From assembly GCA_017651645.1 (NCBI GenBank), contig JAGCCO010000008.1, forward strand, positions 62,001 through 126,000: a stretch of DNA of 64,000 nt, given 5' to 3'. A program made the position numbers and the translations under genes. This document shows, in pieces, positions 33,110 to 43,059 of the stretch (positions are counted from its first letter, which is position 1; every line of letters starts with the position of its first letter). Origin of the DNA: Bacteroidales bacterium. Lineage in GTDB: Bacteria > Bacteroidota > Bacteroidia > Bacteroidales > F082. Below the pieces are notes generated by a model that ran no database searches, had not been told where the DNA came from, and worked only from the letters and a program-made list of their open reading frames with translations.

Positions 33110-36100
33110 ATGGAAAAAGCCGCCAATTTCAAAGTCTTTCAGGCCTCGGCTGGTGCAGGAAAGACCTTTACCCTTATTAAGGAATACCTGAAGCTATGCC
33201 TTAAAGACGAAGGTGCAGTGGGCAATTACAGGAATATCCTCGCCATCACCTTTACCAATGCGGCGGCCAACGAGATGAAGGCCAAAATCGTCAACGCCCT
33301 TTGTGAAATCATTGACAGCAAGGAGCTTACCCCCAATTCGATGGAAGCGATTTTGGTTGAGGAGTTGGAAATCAGTGACGAGGAACTGAAGCGCAACGCC
33401 CAAAGCCTGATGACCTGTATCATGCACGATTACAGCAGCTTCTGTGTCAGTACCATTGATGCCTTTGTGCAGAAGCTGTCGCGTAGCTTTGCCCATGACT
33501 TGGGCCTGCCCAACCAATACACCGTCAGCATCGACACGGACGAGATCGCAGAGACCATCACCCAAAACATTGGTCTGAGAATCAGCGACAAGGATGATTA
33601 CCTTACCGGATTGCTTATCGATTTCAGCAACAACCAGTTCGACAACCAACGTTCCACAGCCATCGAGGATCAACTCGCAGATTTTGTCAAGAAGCTGATG
33701 ACCGAGAAAGCCTATCAGAAGGACGAAAACAACGGCATTCAAAACGCTCAACAATATAAGCAAACGCTTGATTTCTTGAATCGTAAGACTGTTCTTTTCG
33801 AGCAAAGAATGAAGTCGTTTGTGGAGGATTTCAAGGCAGTCGAAAAACAATATCATCTTGACGAATCGTATTATTCCTACGGGAAAAACGGTTTTGTTTC
33901 CTTTGTCAGGAAGCTATCGAATAGGGAGTATGAACGGCCTGGTAGCCGGTTCAATGCTGTGCTTGAAAAACGAAACTGCTTCTCGAAAGAGGCAGAGAAA
34001 CAATTAGGCAAGACGCAAGTGGAAATCCTCAATAAGGCTTTGCTTGGTGTCCTCGAACCACTTGAAGCATTTTATGAAGACGAATTAGGCAAGTACTTGT
34101 TTTACAAGTCACAAAGAAATTTGCTATATCTCTATGCCTTGCGTGTACAGATTCGGGCTGAGTTCGCACAACTGGCTGAGGAGGAGGAAGTGGTGCACAT
34201 CTCAGAATTCAACAAGTTGCTCAACACGGTGATGGGCGACTTCTCGGTTCCTTTTGTGTACGAGCGCATCGGCGATCATTTCAAACATGTATTTGTGGAC
34301 GAGTTCCAAGACACCTCGGTGCTGCAATGGCAGAACCTCTTGCCGCTGGTCGACAACGGTTTGTCAGCGGGTAACATGAGTATGGTGGTGGGCGACGGCA
34401 AGCAATCCATCTACCGTTTCCGCAGCGGCGAGGTGGAACAGATTGTTAACCTGCCCGACATCTATGCCTTGCCCGAGGACGAGCGGAAAGCGGCTTTCGA
34501 GCAATACCAAAACAGTTTAAGGAACAATTTCACTTTCAAAAACCTGGACACCAATTACCGTTCGTTTGCCAATGTGGTCGACTTCAACAATGCTTTTTTT
34601 GAAACGGTTTATAAGCAACTTGCTCCGGATTCACAGAAGGTGTATGTGGCCGAGAAACCAGGCACTGACGAAGGTGTGAATATTTTCCAAAAAAAAGCCA
34701 AGACGAAGGAGGGCTTGGTGCAGGTAGAGCTTTATGACGCTGAAAACCAGCCAACGTATTGCTTTGATAGGGTTGAGGCCGTCGTCCGTGATTTGACACA
34801 GGATAGAGGCTACCAATACTCGGACATCACCCTGCTTACCCGGAAATCGGATTACGGCTCGGAGATGGCGAACTATCTGAACGACAAAGGTATACCAGTC
34901 ATTTCCCAAGTTTCCATTCTGCTGAAATCTTCCGACAAGGTTCAGCTGATGATTAACACGTTGAGGTATCTGATTTATGACGACAACGAGCCCTGCATTG
35001 CCAATCTGCTGTATTATTGGAAACTGATACAACAACCTGATTTCGAGGGTGATGTAAGCGGCTGGTTCGACTCAGTGAAAGCGATTGCCAAAGGTGAGAC
35101 TGCCATCGAAACGGTGATGGGTATGGGTGAGCCTGGCCTGCTCAGGGAAACCCTCTCGAAAGCGACCTGTCTCTATGACCTTTGTGCCGCCTTGATGCGT
35201 TTGTACCATTTCGATACCATCCGCGATGCCTTCCTGAATTACTTCATGGAGGAGGTCTTCAAGTGGCAGTCGGGACCGATAGAAGGCATTGCCGATTTTC
35301 TGACCTATTGGGAAAAGAAACAGGATGTGCTTGCCGTGAAGTCGGTAAGTGGCAATGCGGTGAAAATCATGACGATACACAAGTCGAAAGGTTTGGAGTT
35401 TCCCGTGGTCATCTATCCTGAAGCCATCGTTGATTTGGATGAGAAACTAAATGCCAGCAAGGCGGCTGAGGAATGGCTGCGTCCTGAGGATTTGGGCTTT
35501 GAGGCCATTCCTAACCTTGACAAGGTGCTGTTCAAGATGGACAAGACCGCTGAAAACATGGGCGATTTGGCTTTGCAACATGTTGAAAAAGAAAAGGAAA
35601 GCAACCGATTGGATAACCTCAACCTGCTTTATGTGGCTTTTACCCGTGCCGTGCAGCGACTCTATATCATAGCTAAACAAGGCAAGTCCGACAGGCCCAA
35701 CCTGCTAAAGGAGTTTCTTGCTGAAAAGAATGACCATCTAGTGCAGAATGACGGAGCCATCATCTATCGCTTTGGCAATCCGAATTTTAGGAACCCGAAC
35801 GAAAAACAAGAAAGCGAAAAGACTGAGCCGATGACCGATTCTGTGTCTTCGGATTGGTTCGGGAAGATCGAAGTTGATCCCAATCCGACATTGATTTGGC
35901 AATCAGAGAGCGACAAACTGTTGCCGCGCGAATGGGGAGAGCTGGTGCATCAGATTCTAGCGAAGATTCGCACGACAAATGAGATAGATCAAGTGTTGTC
36001 ACCTTATCTTGCAGATGGCACCATCAATCAGAAGATTGCCGAATGGATACGCGAAAAGTTCCTGCAGATGACCCAGAACCCGCAGATTGCCGTGGCCTTC

Positions 36101-36358
36101 AGCCCTTCAGCAAAAGTGAAGACGGAATGTGAAATCCTTTATCAAGGTGGAGTTCGCCGCTTGGACCGCTACGCGGAATTGTCCGAAGTCATCTATCTGA
36201 TCGACTATAAGACTGGTAAAAAGGAAGTAGAACACCAGAAACAGGTGCAGACCTATGCCAATGCCTTGAAGGAGATGACGGACAAGGAGATTCGGGCGTT
36301 TTTGGTGTACCTTTCGGAGGATGGGGTAGAGCCGCTTTCGGTCAATGCAGGACAATGA
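33110..36358 (+). CDS. addA: AddA/RecB-like UvrD-family helicase-nuclease
   Basis: This 1082-aa protein has Walker A A-S-A-G-A-G-K-T (about residues 11-18), helicase motif II F-V-D-E-F-Q-D-T (near 395), later UvrD motifs including H-K-S-K-G-L-E-F and A-F-T-R-A, and a C-terminal PD-(D/E)XK nuclease motif L-I-D-Y-K-T-G-K-K with a trailing Q. It should process double-strand DNA ends for recombination, with an AddB partner. No AddB is adjacent: upstream is tamB (2 bp away) and downstream a convergent peptidase gene whose 3' end overlaps by 17 bp. Confidence 0.88.
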   Translation: MEKAANFKVFQASAGAGKTFTLIKEYLKLCLKDEGAVGNYRNILAITFTNAAANEMKAKIVNALCEIIDSKELTPNSMEAILVEELEISDEELKRNAQSLMTCIMHDYSSFCVSTIDAFVQKLSRSFAHDLGLPNQYTVSIDTDEIAETITQNIGLRISDKDDYLTGLLIDFSNNQFDNQRSTAIEDQLADFVKKLMTEKAYQKDENNGIQNAQQYKQTLDFLNRKTVLFEQRMKSFVEDFKAVEKQYHLDESYYSYGKNGFVSFVRKLSNREYERPGSRFNAVLEKRNCFSKEAEKQLGKTQVEILNKALLGVLEPLEAFYEDELGKYLFYKSQRNLLYLYALRVQIRAEFAQLAEEEEVVHISEFNKLLNTVMGDFSVPFVYERIGDHFKHVFVDEFQDTSVLQWQNLLPLVDNGLSAGNMSMVVGDGKQSIYRFRSGEVEQIVNLPDIYALPEDERKAAFEQYQNSLRNNFTFKNLDTNYRSFANVVDFNNAFFETVYKQLAPDSQKVYVAEKPGTDEGVNIFQKKAKTKEGLVQVELYDAENQPTYCFDRVEAVVRDLTQDRGYQYSDITLLTRKSDYGSEMANYLNDKGIPVISQVSILLKSSDKVQLMINTLRYLIYDDNEPCIANLLYYWKLIQQPDFEGDVSGWFDSVKAIAKGETAIETVMGMGEPGLLRETLSKATCLYDLCAALMRLYHFDTIRDAFLNYFMEEVFKWQSGPIEGIADFLTYWEKKQDVLAVKSVSGNAVKIMTIHKSKGLEFPVVIYPEAIVDLDEKLNASKAAEEWLRPEDLGFEAIPNLDKVLFKMDKTAENMGDLALQHVEKEKESNRLDNLNLLYVAFTRAVQRLYIIAKQGKSDRPNLLKEFLAEKNDHLVQNDGAIIYRFGNPNFRNPNEKQESEKTEPMTDSVSSDWFGKIEVDPNPTLIWQSESDKLLPREWGELVHQILAKIRTTNEIDQVLSPYLADGTINQKIAEWIREKFLQMTQNPQIAVAFSPSAKVKTECEILYQGGVRRLDRYAELSEVIYLIDYKTGKKEVEHQKQVQTYANALKEMTDKEIRAFLVYLSEDGVEPLSVNAGQ

Positions 36359-39300
36359 GTTTTTCGTAATACATGTTCTTCAGCTGTCGCACTTGGATGA
36401 TATAGATCCCATTATCGAATGGACTGACGTCCAAGTTAACAGCTTCGCGGTTGGCATCGACATGATAAATATGCTCACCAAGTAGATTGAACACATCAAC
36501 TTCATCCATAAAAGGGATGTTGATGAGTACCTTGTCGTAGGCTGGATTGGGGAAAAGAACCATTTCGGCAATTCCGTCATTTACCTTCACGCTGATATAG
36601 CGTTTTTTACTGCATCCGTTTTGTGAGAAGCCTTCGACGGAATACAGTTTGTCCTCTTTGGGAAAGACAGTGATGCGGTCAGTAGTGTCGCCCGTCGACC
36701 AAAGATATGAGTCGGCACCAGATGCAGAAAGGTGCGCAGGACTGCCGTAGTCAATGATGGTGTCGCTGCTACATTGTAGCTTGGGCACGGGATTGACTGT
36801 CAGGTCAAGTTCGTAAGGCTTGCAATTGACCATGGTCCTGTAATGGCCTTCATGTTGGAGTTTTAGGCCATGGAAATTGTAGGTCTCACCTTCACAAATA
36901 GTTTTCTCTGAATAGTCGGTTTCCGATAAAGGTATGACGCTCAGGTCAAGCTGGTGGATTTGGCAATTGGAAGTGTCGGCGTAGACCCCTGCTTCTATCA
37001 AAGGCGTACCGAAGAAGTTGTATGTGTCGCCTTCGCAGATTTCGGCCTCCATTGGGATGAGGGTCAAAGGCTGCACAGTAAGGTTGAGTTGATAAGTTAT
37101 GCAATCTATTGTGGTGGTGTATGTCCCCGATGTGTAGAGAAGGGTGCCGAAAAAATCATACGGGTTGTCTTCGCATATCTTTTCATTGAATATAACAGCG
37201 GGAGGAGGATTCTTCAAATTAATGACTACGAGACTATCGTATGAAGTGCCGCAAATCAAAAAAGAGTATATCCCCAGTTCCGAAAGGAGCGAGCCTTGGT
37301 AATAAAAGGGAGTGTTTTCACAAAAGTAGGCATTGATGAAATTGACGGCCGTGTTCGATTCGTAGGCACCCAAATCGACTATTTCGTGCAAGCAGCGTGG
37401 ATTTCCGTCCAAATCGGTCTCAGATTGGCCGACGATACTAATTCCTCTGTTGATGCAAAGGCTGTTGGGTTGAAGTCGCCAGTCACCTCCTTGTCCTGAA
37501 ACTCCTGCTTCGACATCGGCGTTTTGGAATCTGACGTAAAACCTTGGCAATCCGCCGTCATTTTCGTCTTCTGCTTTGAAATTTTGACCTGCTTCCGATT
37601 GGTCTTCCTCAACGGTACAATAGGAATAAGTGACCTCTGGTCCGATTTGGGTGTTTTCGCCTGGGCTGACGTTGCCCCAGATGATACAGTTCCTGATCCT
37701 GTCTTGTGGAGAGGATGATTCCACATAGACTCCTCCATAATCGGTTTGCGCTTCGTTTTTGACGATGGTGCAGTTATACAGTTTGGATCCGTCTTCCAAA
37801 TAGCAAGCGCCGCCTGTTTCAGCCGTGTTGTTGTTGATCAAGCAATTCCAAAATGTCGCTCCCTCTTTTATGGTGGCCAAACCACCACCGTTTTTTGCCA
37901 CGTTGTTGTTGATGGTACAGTTGTAAAACAGGCTGGGTTGGACGAAGGAGTTGCAATACGCGCCGCCTCCGTCTCTACGTGAAAGATTGTCGTGAAAATG
38001 GCAACGATGGTATTTCGTATTACCTAAATCATAGACAGCACCACCATTAAACTTCGCTTCGTTTCCGAAGAACTCGCAGTCTTTTAGGATGACCTTTTCA
38101 GAATTGCGTGGTGATAGGTTCGAGAAGCCACCGCCATTCAATGTGGAGTAGTTGAAACGGAACTTGCAATTATCGATGAGTGTTTGACATTTCACTGAGA
38201 TGCCGCTACCTTGCGAGGCCCTGCCGTTTTGGATGGTGAAACCATCGATGAAGACTGGATTGACGGCAATTTGCACGTTGATGACGCCGTAGGACTGGTT
38301 GCCGTCCAAAATGCTAGGATGGGCTTCGAAATCCCTTAAGGAAATGTCATAGTCGTAGGGCTCATCGCCTTTGAATCCTCCATAAAGGCGGCAATCTCCA
38401 AGCAGATTGTAAGCATATCCTTCCATGGGCTCATTTGTATATAGGCCTTCTTTGACCCAAATGGTGGACCTGATTACATGCGACTTGAAGATGGCTGCCT
38501 GCAGATCGTTTGTTGCGTTTTCCCATGATGAGCCGTCTCCATTCCCGTCTGGAGTCACGTAAATGATACCGTGGCTGTCGCTTTGGATGGGGAAGTCGTC
38601 AGCGGGAATGATGTTGTGGATGCAGGATTGATGAATTGAAAAGCCGTATGGACTATCAAGAGTGTAGTAGCCGTCGGCCACGCCATCCCAGCCGAAGTTG
38701 AAATGGAACAACCCGTTGGTGTCGTATCCGTCGCAAACGAATGCATGGGTGCCCAAATATGATTTGCCTTCGTAATAGACCGGGTGTCGATTGTCAATGT
38801 CTTGTCTTATCAATGCCAACCATGCTTCATCGGAAAAACTGTTTCGGTATGATATGGTTGAGCAAGGAAATAAGAAGAACTGGCGTAATGCATTGTGGGC
38901 GGCAACGTTGCTGGAACTGCTCGACTGTGGACCATAAACCATCTTCACGCTGATACCGCAATGTGAAATTAACTTAGCCACGGCCGCATTGTATTGGTTT
39001 ACCGTGTCGACCATGTCATCCCATTGGTAGGTGGTGCTGTTGAAATCGGCTGACAGGGTTCCATAGGGCGGACAGCTGTAGGTCATTGATCCGATGCCTT
39101 TAATAGGCTGCTTGTTGTAATACATGATTTGCGCTATGGCGATGGCCACACAGCCAGCCGAGACGTGACGGCAAGGCCCGAGTTCGTCTTCGGGACAGGC
39201 TTGGTTATGATAGCAGCCTTGACCCCAAATGGAGGTTACCAGCGGCCCGACGGAACGTTGCTGTTTCGTGGGTTTTGTGATTAAATCGGGATGCTGGAGG

Positions 39301-39641
39301 AGATAGTCCGTCTGTTCGTTGTAGAGGTCAATCCAATAGGCGATGTGGTCAGGGAGTTCGTCTGACGCGGGCATGGAGGAGGAGAAGGAATAGGCCAATA
39401 CTTCATTCATTGCGGAGACGATGACATAGCCTTTCGGCTCAATGGCGAAAACAAACAGATTGGTTTGTCCCGATGTCTCGCTTTTGATTTCCTCGCTTAG
39501 TGACAGTATTTGCTTGACTTGTTTCCCTTGCTGCAACACGAACTGCTCAGCGGTGGCACGTGCTTCTTTTTCCCCAATCCTCACTTGCGCTTGAAGATGG
39601 AGGGCAAATAATAGCCATACTATGGTGAGAAGCCTTTTCAC
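36342..39641 (-). CDS. C10 (streptopain-like) cysteine peptidase with beta-helix and T9SS domain
   Basis: This 1099-aa protein has a signal peptide (residues 1-19), an N-terminal prodomain and a C10 peptidase. Its catalytic Cys164 lies in S-A-G-C-V-A-I-A, His299 in G-T-H-A-F-V-C-D-G-Y, and a conserved F-N-F-G-W-D-G follows. A right-handed beta-helix/pectin-lyase-like region runs from about residue 355 to 690 (I-Y-V-T-P-D-G-N-G-D-G-S-S-W). Then come four ~45-residue Y-x-F-x-E/G-T repeats and a T9SS sorting domain from about 1025 (LFPNP, DNGIYIIQV). All active-site residues are present, so it is likely an active surface or secreted protease. It overlaps addA convergently by 17 bp. Confidence 0.87.
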   Translation of the reverse strand: MKRLLTIVWLLFALHLQAQVRIGEKEARATAEQFVLQQGKQVKQILSLSEEIKSETSGQTNLFVFAIEPKGYVIVSAMNEVLAYSFSSSMPASDELPDHIAYWIDLYNEQTDYLLQHPDLITKPTKQQRSVGPLVTSIWGQGCYHNQACPEDELGPCRHVSAGCVAIAIAQIMYYNKQPIKGIGSMTYSCPPYGTLSADFNSTTYQWDDMVDTVNQYNAAVAKLISHCGISVKMVYGPQSSSSSNVAAHNALRQFFLFPCSTISYRNSFSDEAWLALIRQDIDNRHPVYYEGKSYLGTHAFVCDGYDTNGLFHFNFGWDGVADGYYTLDSPYGFSIHQSCIHNIIPADDFPIQSDSHGIIYVTPDGNGDGSSWENATNDLQAAIFKSHVIRSTIWVKEGLYTNEPMEGYAYNLLGDCRLYGGFKGDEPYDYDISLRDFEAHPSILDGNQSYGVINVQIAVNPVFIDGFTIQNGRASQGSGISVKCQTLIDNCKFRFNYSTLNGGGFSNLSPRNSEKVILKDCEFFGNEAKFNGGAVYDLGNTKYHRCHFHDNLSRRDGGGAYCNSFVQPSLFYNCTINNNVAKNGGGLATIKEGATFWNCLINNNTAETGGACYLEDGSKLYNCTIVKNEAQTDYGGVYVESSSPQDRIRNCIIWGNVSPGENTQIGPEVTYSYCTVEEDQSEAGQNFKAEDENDGGLPRFYVRFQNADVEAGVSGQGGDWRLQPNSLCINRGISIVGQSETDLDGNPRCLHEIVDLGAYESNTAVNFINAYFCENTPFYYQGSLLSELGIYSFLICGTSYDSLVVINLKNPPPAVIFNEKICEDNPYDFFGTLLYTSGTYTTTIDCITYQLNLTVQPLTLIPMEAEICEGDTYNFFGTPLIEAGVYADTSNCQIHQLDLSVIPLSETDYSEKTICEGETYNFHGLKLQHEGHYRTMVNCKPYELDLTVNPVPKLQCSSDTIIDYGSPAHLSASGADSYLWSTGDTTDRITVFPKEDKLYSVEGFSQNGCSKKRYISVKVNDGIAEMVLFPNPAYDKVLINIPFMDEVDVFNLLGEHIYHVDANREAVNLDVSPFDNGIYIIQVRQLKNMYYEKLIVLH

Positions 39642-39669
39642 TGGTCAAACAAAACCATATATGATTCAG

Positions 39670-39677
39670 CAAAAATA
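39670..39677 (-). promoter_or_regulatory. -7 promoter box of the C10 peptidase gene
   Basis: The minus strand reads TATTTTTG, 28 nt upstream of the ATG at 39641; an ATTG lies 21 nt further upstream. Confidence 0.5.
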
Positions 39678-39741
39678 GAAATAATATCATTTCAACTGCA
39701 ATTAATCCGTTTTATATTGTTTTTTATTTGAAACCAGCACA

Positions 39742-39774
39742 CAAAAAAACAGCCTCCGAAATTTCGGAGGCTGT
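39742..39774 (-). terminator. Terminator of the T9SS operon
   Basis: ACAGCCTCCGAA-AT-TTCGGAGGCTGT (39749-39774) is followed on the minus strand by a T7 run. The 226-bp gap 39642-39867 holds this terminator and the C10 promoter and no gene. Confidence 0.88.
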
Positions 39775-39867
39775 CAATTTCAAATTTTGAATTAATCCAA
39801 AACCGTTGTGCTCACCACACATGCCGCTATTAACTATTCATTTCCACTCCATTCCACAAGAGGAATC

Positions 39868-41784
39868 TCATCGTCTCACCACGAATTTCCGTGTTTCGCT
39901 ACCAATGCTTATGAAATACATGCCCTTGGGCAACCCTGACACATCTATCTGCTGCGTTTCAGCAGTAATGTTGCCTAAAAGGACAGTCTGGCCCATCAGG
40001 TTGGAGATACGGTAGGTCTGGTTCGATAGAGACGCACGACCGTGCGTCTCAACGAACAAGACACCATTGGTAGGATTAGGATAAACCACCAGTCCCTCCG
40101 AAAGTGTCGAAGGACCGTCCTCATCTAGTCCATGCAATTCCTCATAGATGGCATCGCAGTCCTCGTCACCATATTTGAACACCAATTCATCTTCAACCCA
40201 GTAGCAACGAAGGCCTTCAACCCGTATGCCGTCGCCGTTGTCTATCAACCTTTCGGGGAAGAAGCTGGTGAGGTGGCCGATGCCACACACGATGTCGCCG
40301 CTGAAGAGATCATCAGGGTCGCTTACGTGCAGCATCCGATAGGTTCTGCCTTCGTATTCAATAGTCTCCACTGCATCCACGTGCATCACGAGGCTCTCGT
40401 TCCCCACTTTGATTTCCCATTCGTCGCCCACCTGGGCGTTGAAATCATAGAGTACAGTGAACTCCTCCAAGGTCTTGTTCCACCAGTACACCTTGCCGTT
40501 GCGCTCAAAGACATACTCATGCGTTATCTCTTCATGAAAATCCTTGTCATAAAGTGTGTTGATTTTCACAAGGATATGCGTCGGCTCGTCTTGGACAACA
40601 GTGTCGCCAGCTTGATACATATATTGATAGGTGATGCTGCCGTTCTCGTTCTGGATTTCGTAGTACCATTCGTTGCCGATGAGGAATGGAGCATCGATTT
40701 CGTTGATCTCCAGAATATTAATGCCGTTGAAATAGAAGTATTCATAATAATCGTCGTAATACCTGAACACCTCTCCGGTGGCGGTGAATGAATCGCCCAC
40801 AGCAATCGTGTCTTCGCCAAAGACGAGTTCATCGTATTCCGCATAATTAACGAAATAAGGCTCAATCAGATAACGCTCGTCATCGTCTGTGATGATGGCG
40901 TACATTGTGTTGTATGGCTCCTCTACGATGGCCAGCCTGCCGTGCAACGTTTCCAAATGTTCGTAATACTCCGCATGGTTAAGCGTGACACGATAATTGG
41001 GTCTCAAGTAATTGTCAATACGCATGGTGGAGGTGGTGAATTGGGCGGTCACCTCTTTGCCGACAATCAAGGTGTCGTTGTCGAGTTCATACAACAAAAT
41101 ATACTGATAATTAGTCCCGCCTAGGGGATAATAGATTTCTTCAATGTAAGGCGAGAAGTAATACTCGATGCCGTTATGATAGAAAGCGAGTTCCATACCC
41201 AACGGAGGGAAGGGGCCTATGTTCGGATTACCTGTGGAAACTACAGGACCCACTAACGTTTGCTCAACGGCGGCCTCCAGCTCAAGGATGTCAAGGGTTT
41301 GGAAAGGTGCTCCGAAGAGGTCGTAATGCGTGGCTTCAAGGCCGTTGATTTGTGCCTGAACGCCTTCGTTGAAGATGGAGTCGTTGATATAGTTGTGCCG
41401 CATTTCGCCCACAAGGGTGAGGTAATGACGGTCAGTGCCCTCGTCCAACGACAAATAGGCTGTCTCACCGCAGGGAGAGGAGAGGCAAAGGTCGCCTTGC
41501 AGGCTAAGGAGGCCGTTGACGGTGAAGCTGGGTTCGTAAGGGATGACGCTGGTCAGTTCAAGCACATTGATTGGGTTGCCGTAGTAGTCGTGAATGGTAT
41601 CAGCGATGCCGACGACAATATAACGGACGGAATCGGTCAGCATTGTTCCATCAGGGAGAATAGGAAGCTCGGTCTGAAGCGCCCCATTAACGGTCAGAAA
41701 ATAATTGCCGTGTAGCGTTTTTTGGTCGTAAACTGACCAGGCATAAGTGTACTGAGGACCCGCAAATATGGCAAATTGACTCAA
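39868..41784 (-). CDS. C-terminal part of a T9SS protein, split from its N-terminal part by an in-frame TAA
   Basis: This open frame (638 codons) continues in the same reading frame as the gene at 41785-43014, separated by a single TAA (41787-41785). It has no ATG at its start, only a TTG directly after the stop, and no signal peptide, yet it ends in a T9SS sorting domain that needs one. It contains two short OB-like modules, then the ~270-residue cassette beginning W-Y-Y-E-I-Q-N-E-N-G (from about 40680) shared with the two neighbouring genes, and a VYPNP sorting domain with an embedded palindrome (40029-40050). It most likely is the 3' half of one broken or stop-containing gene of 1048 residues. 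Confidence 0.75.
   Translation of the reverse strand: MSQFAIFAGPQYTYAWSVYDQKTLHGNYFLTVNGALQTELPILPDGTMLTDSVRYIVVGIADTIHDYYGNPINVLELTSVIPYEPSFTVNGLLSLQGDLCLSSPCGETAYLSLDEGTDRHYLTLVGEMRHNYINDSIFNEGVQAQINGLEATHYDLFGAPFQTLDILELEAAVEQTLVGPVVSTGNPNIGPFPPLGMELAFYHNGIEYYFSPYIEEIYYPLGGTNYQYILLYELDNDTLIVGKEVTAQFTTSTMRIDNYLRPNYRVTLNHAEYYEHLETLHGRLAIVEEPYNTMYAIITDDDERYLIEPYFVNYAEYDELVFGEDTIAVGDSFTATGEVFRYYDDYYEYFYFNGINILEINEIDAPFLIGNEWYYEIQNENGSITYQYMYQAGDTVVQDEPTHILVKINTLYDKDFHEEITHEYVFERNGKVYWWNKTLEEFTVLYDFNAQVGDEWEIKVGNESLVMHVDAVETIEYEGRTYRMLHVSDPDDLFSGDIVCGIGHLTSFFPERLIDNGDGIRVEGLRCYWVEDELVFKYGDEDCDAIYEELHGLDEDGPSTLSEGLVVYPNPTNGVLFVETHGRASLSNQTYRISNLMGQTVLLGNITAETQQIDVSGLPKGMYFISIGSETRKFVVRR
40029..40050. 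repeat. In-frame palindromic element, copy 1
   Basis: GAGACGCACG-AC-CGTGCGTCTC, 10-bp perfect arms, lies inside the T9SS sorting domain coding sequence between the VYPNP and N-Q-T-Y-R-I motifs. Confidence 0.85.
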
Positions 41785-43014
41785 TTATCCGATGGATGAT
41801 GTGTAAACTGGATGGGCAAGACGCTTGATATCAAATACCTTAAAACTGTCGCCGTTATCGTCTTCCATCAGGGAATAGGTGCCGCCAACCTCGATTTGTG
41901 AACCAATCGGGATAGTGTCGAAACCGACGATGAGGGCATCGCCATCGGGATTGGGCCAGTAGCCATCTACAGTCGTATAGTAAGTCTCTTCGCCCGTGAC
42001 GATGGCCAGACGGTTGTCGCTGGCATTGCTCTCGAAATAGGGAGCGGGAACGCGGGTCAATATGCCATCCAAAGGAATGGAAATCTCATCGGCAAGATGG
42101 AAGCTCTTGTAATACTGTACATCTGTGATAGTTCCTCCGCTCCAGACATCACCATGACAGTACAAATGTTGATCGCCACCCTTAAAAAGTCTCAAACCTG
42201 TTTCGGGAACCGTCTGTGTGGAAGGTAGACCTTCGCCAATCGGTGTGTAATTCACGCCGTGGTCAGTGGAATAGACCAATACCATATGTTCGCCGTCAAT
42301 CCTTTGGGTCGAGAAGAAGATACCGTTGTTGGCAATGGCTGGGCAATTTATTACTAGATTTCCTTCTGGGTCAAAAACTAAGCTTTGAACGTAACTGTCA
42401 GACAAAATCAACGTCCAATCATCCATATTATCCAAATTCGCTTGGAAAACTCCCGACTCTGGAGGTGCCCAACCCCATGTGCCGATATATACATTACCAG
42501 CTGTATCTGCAAGCATGGCTCCATACCATGGTCCCAAGGCACTCTGATCATGGTCAAGAAAGTCCAAACATGTTCTGTCCCAAGTGTAACCACCATCTAA
42601 AGTCCAAAGCAAGGTGTCACCCTCGGCTTGATACAAGAAGAGCGTGTCATCCGAGACAGCATACATAGGTGCATTTTCGAGATGGGTGTAAAGGAAATCA
42701 GGGCTGTTGTACCATGTGTCACCTCCATCATCCGATATACAGAGGTGGCTTTGGTTGTATGGAAGGTCGAAGATGCGTCCATTCGGGCTGATGGTGAAGC
42801 CGTCATAGCCGTTGTAGGTTCCTTCCAGAACAATCTGCCATGTTTCGCCCTCATCTTGCGAACGTTGGATTCCCATTTCGCCGATAAACAAATCGCCGTT
42901 GGCAGCCACGCCTTTTAGCGTTCCTGGAATGTTGATAGGTTTCCAGATGTTTTGTGCCTCCAAAAAGCCAAAGCAGCCGAGGCAAACGATGATGATTGAT
43001 AATAGCTTTTTCAT
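41785..43014 (-). CDS. N-terminal part of a split T9SS protein (BNR/Asp-box repeats)
   Basis: This 409-codon part has a signal peptide (residues 1-20) and sialidase/BNR-type Asp-box repeats (S-Q-D-E-G-E-T-W, S-D-D-G-G-D-T-W, D-G-G-Y-T-W) in the first ~300 residues, like the N-terminus of the neighbour at 43140-46298. A module ends in Y-T-S-S-I-G just before TAA. The frame continues for another 638 codons. As it stands the product would be secreted to the periplasm but lack a sorting domain. Confidence 0.75.
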   Translation of the reverse strand: MKKLLSIIIVCLGCFGFLEAQNIWKPINIPGTLKGVAANGDLFIGEMGIQRSQDEGETWQIVLEGTYNGYDGFTISPNGRIFDLPYNQSHLCISDDGGDTWYNSPDFLYTHLENAPMYAVSDDTLFLYQAEGDTLLWTLDGGYTWDRTCLDFLDHDQSALGPWYGAMLADTAGNVYIGTWGWAPPESGVFQANLDNMDDWTLILSDSYVQSLVFDPEGNLVINCPAIANNGIFFSTQRIDGEHMVLVYSTDHGVNYTPIGEGLPSTQTVPETGLRLFKGGDQHLYCHGDVWSGGTITDVQYYKSFHLADEISIPLDGILTRVPAPYFESNASDNRLAIVTGEETYYTTVDGYWPNPDGDALIVGFDTIPIGSQIEVGGTYSLMEDDNGDSFKVFDIKRLAHPVYTSSIG

Positions 43015-43059
43015 ATTATCTGTGTTTTAATTATTTATTCATCTGTTTTTGGTTCCAGT

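Noticed and set aside
41785..41787. Stop-codon reassignment as explanation for the in-frame TAA
   Set aside because: Many other genes in the window end normally at TAA, so a recoded TAA is not plausible; mutation, error or local read-through remain.
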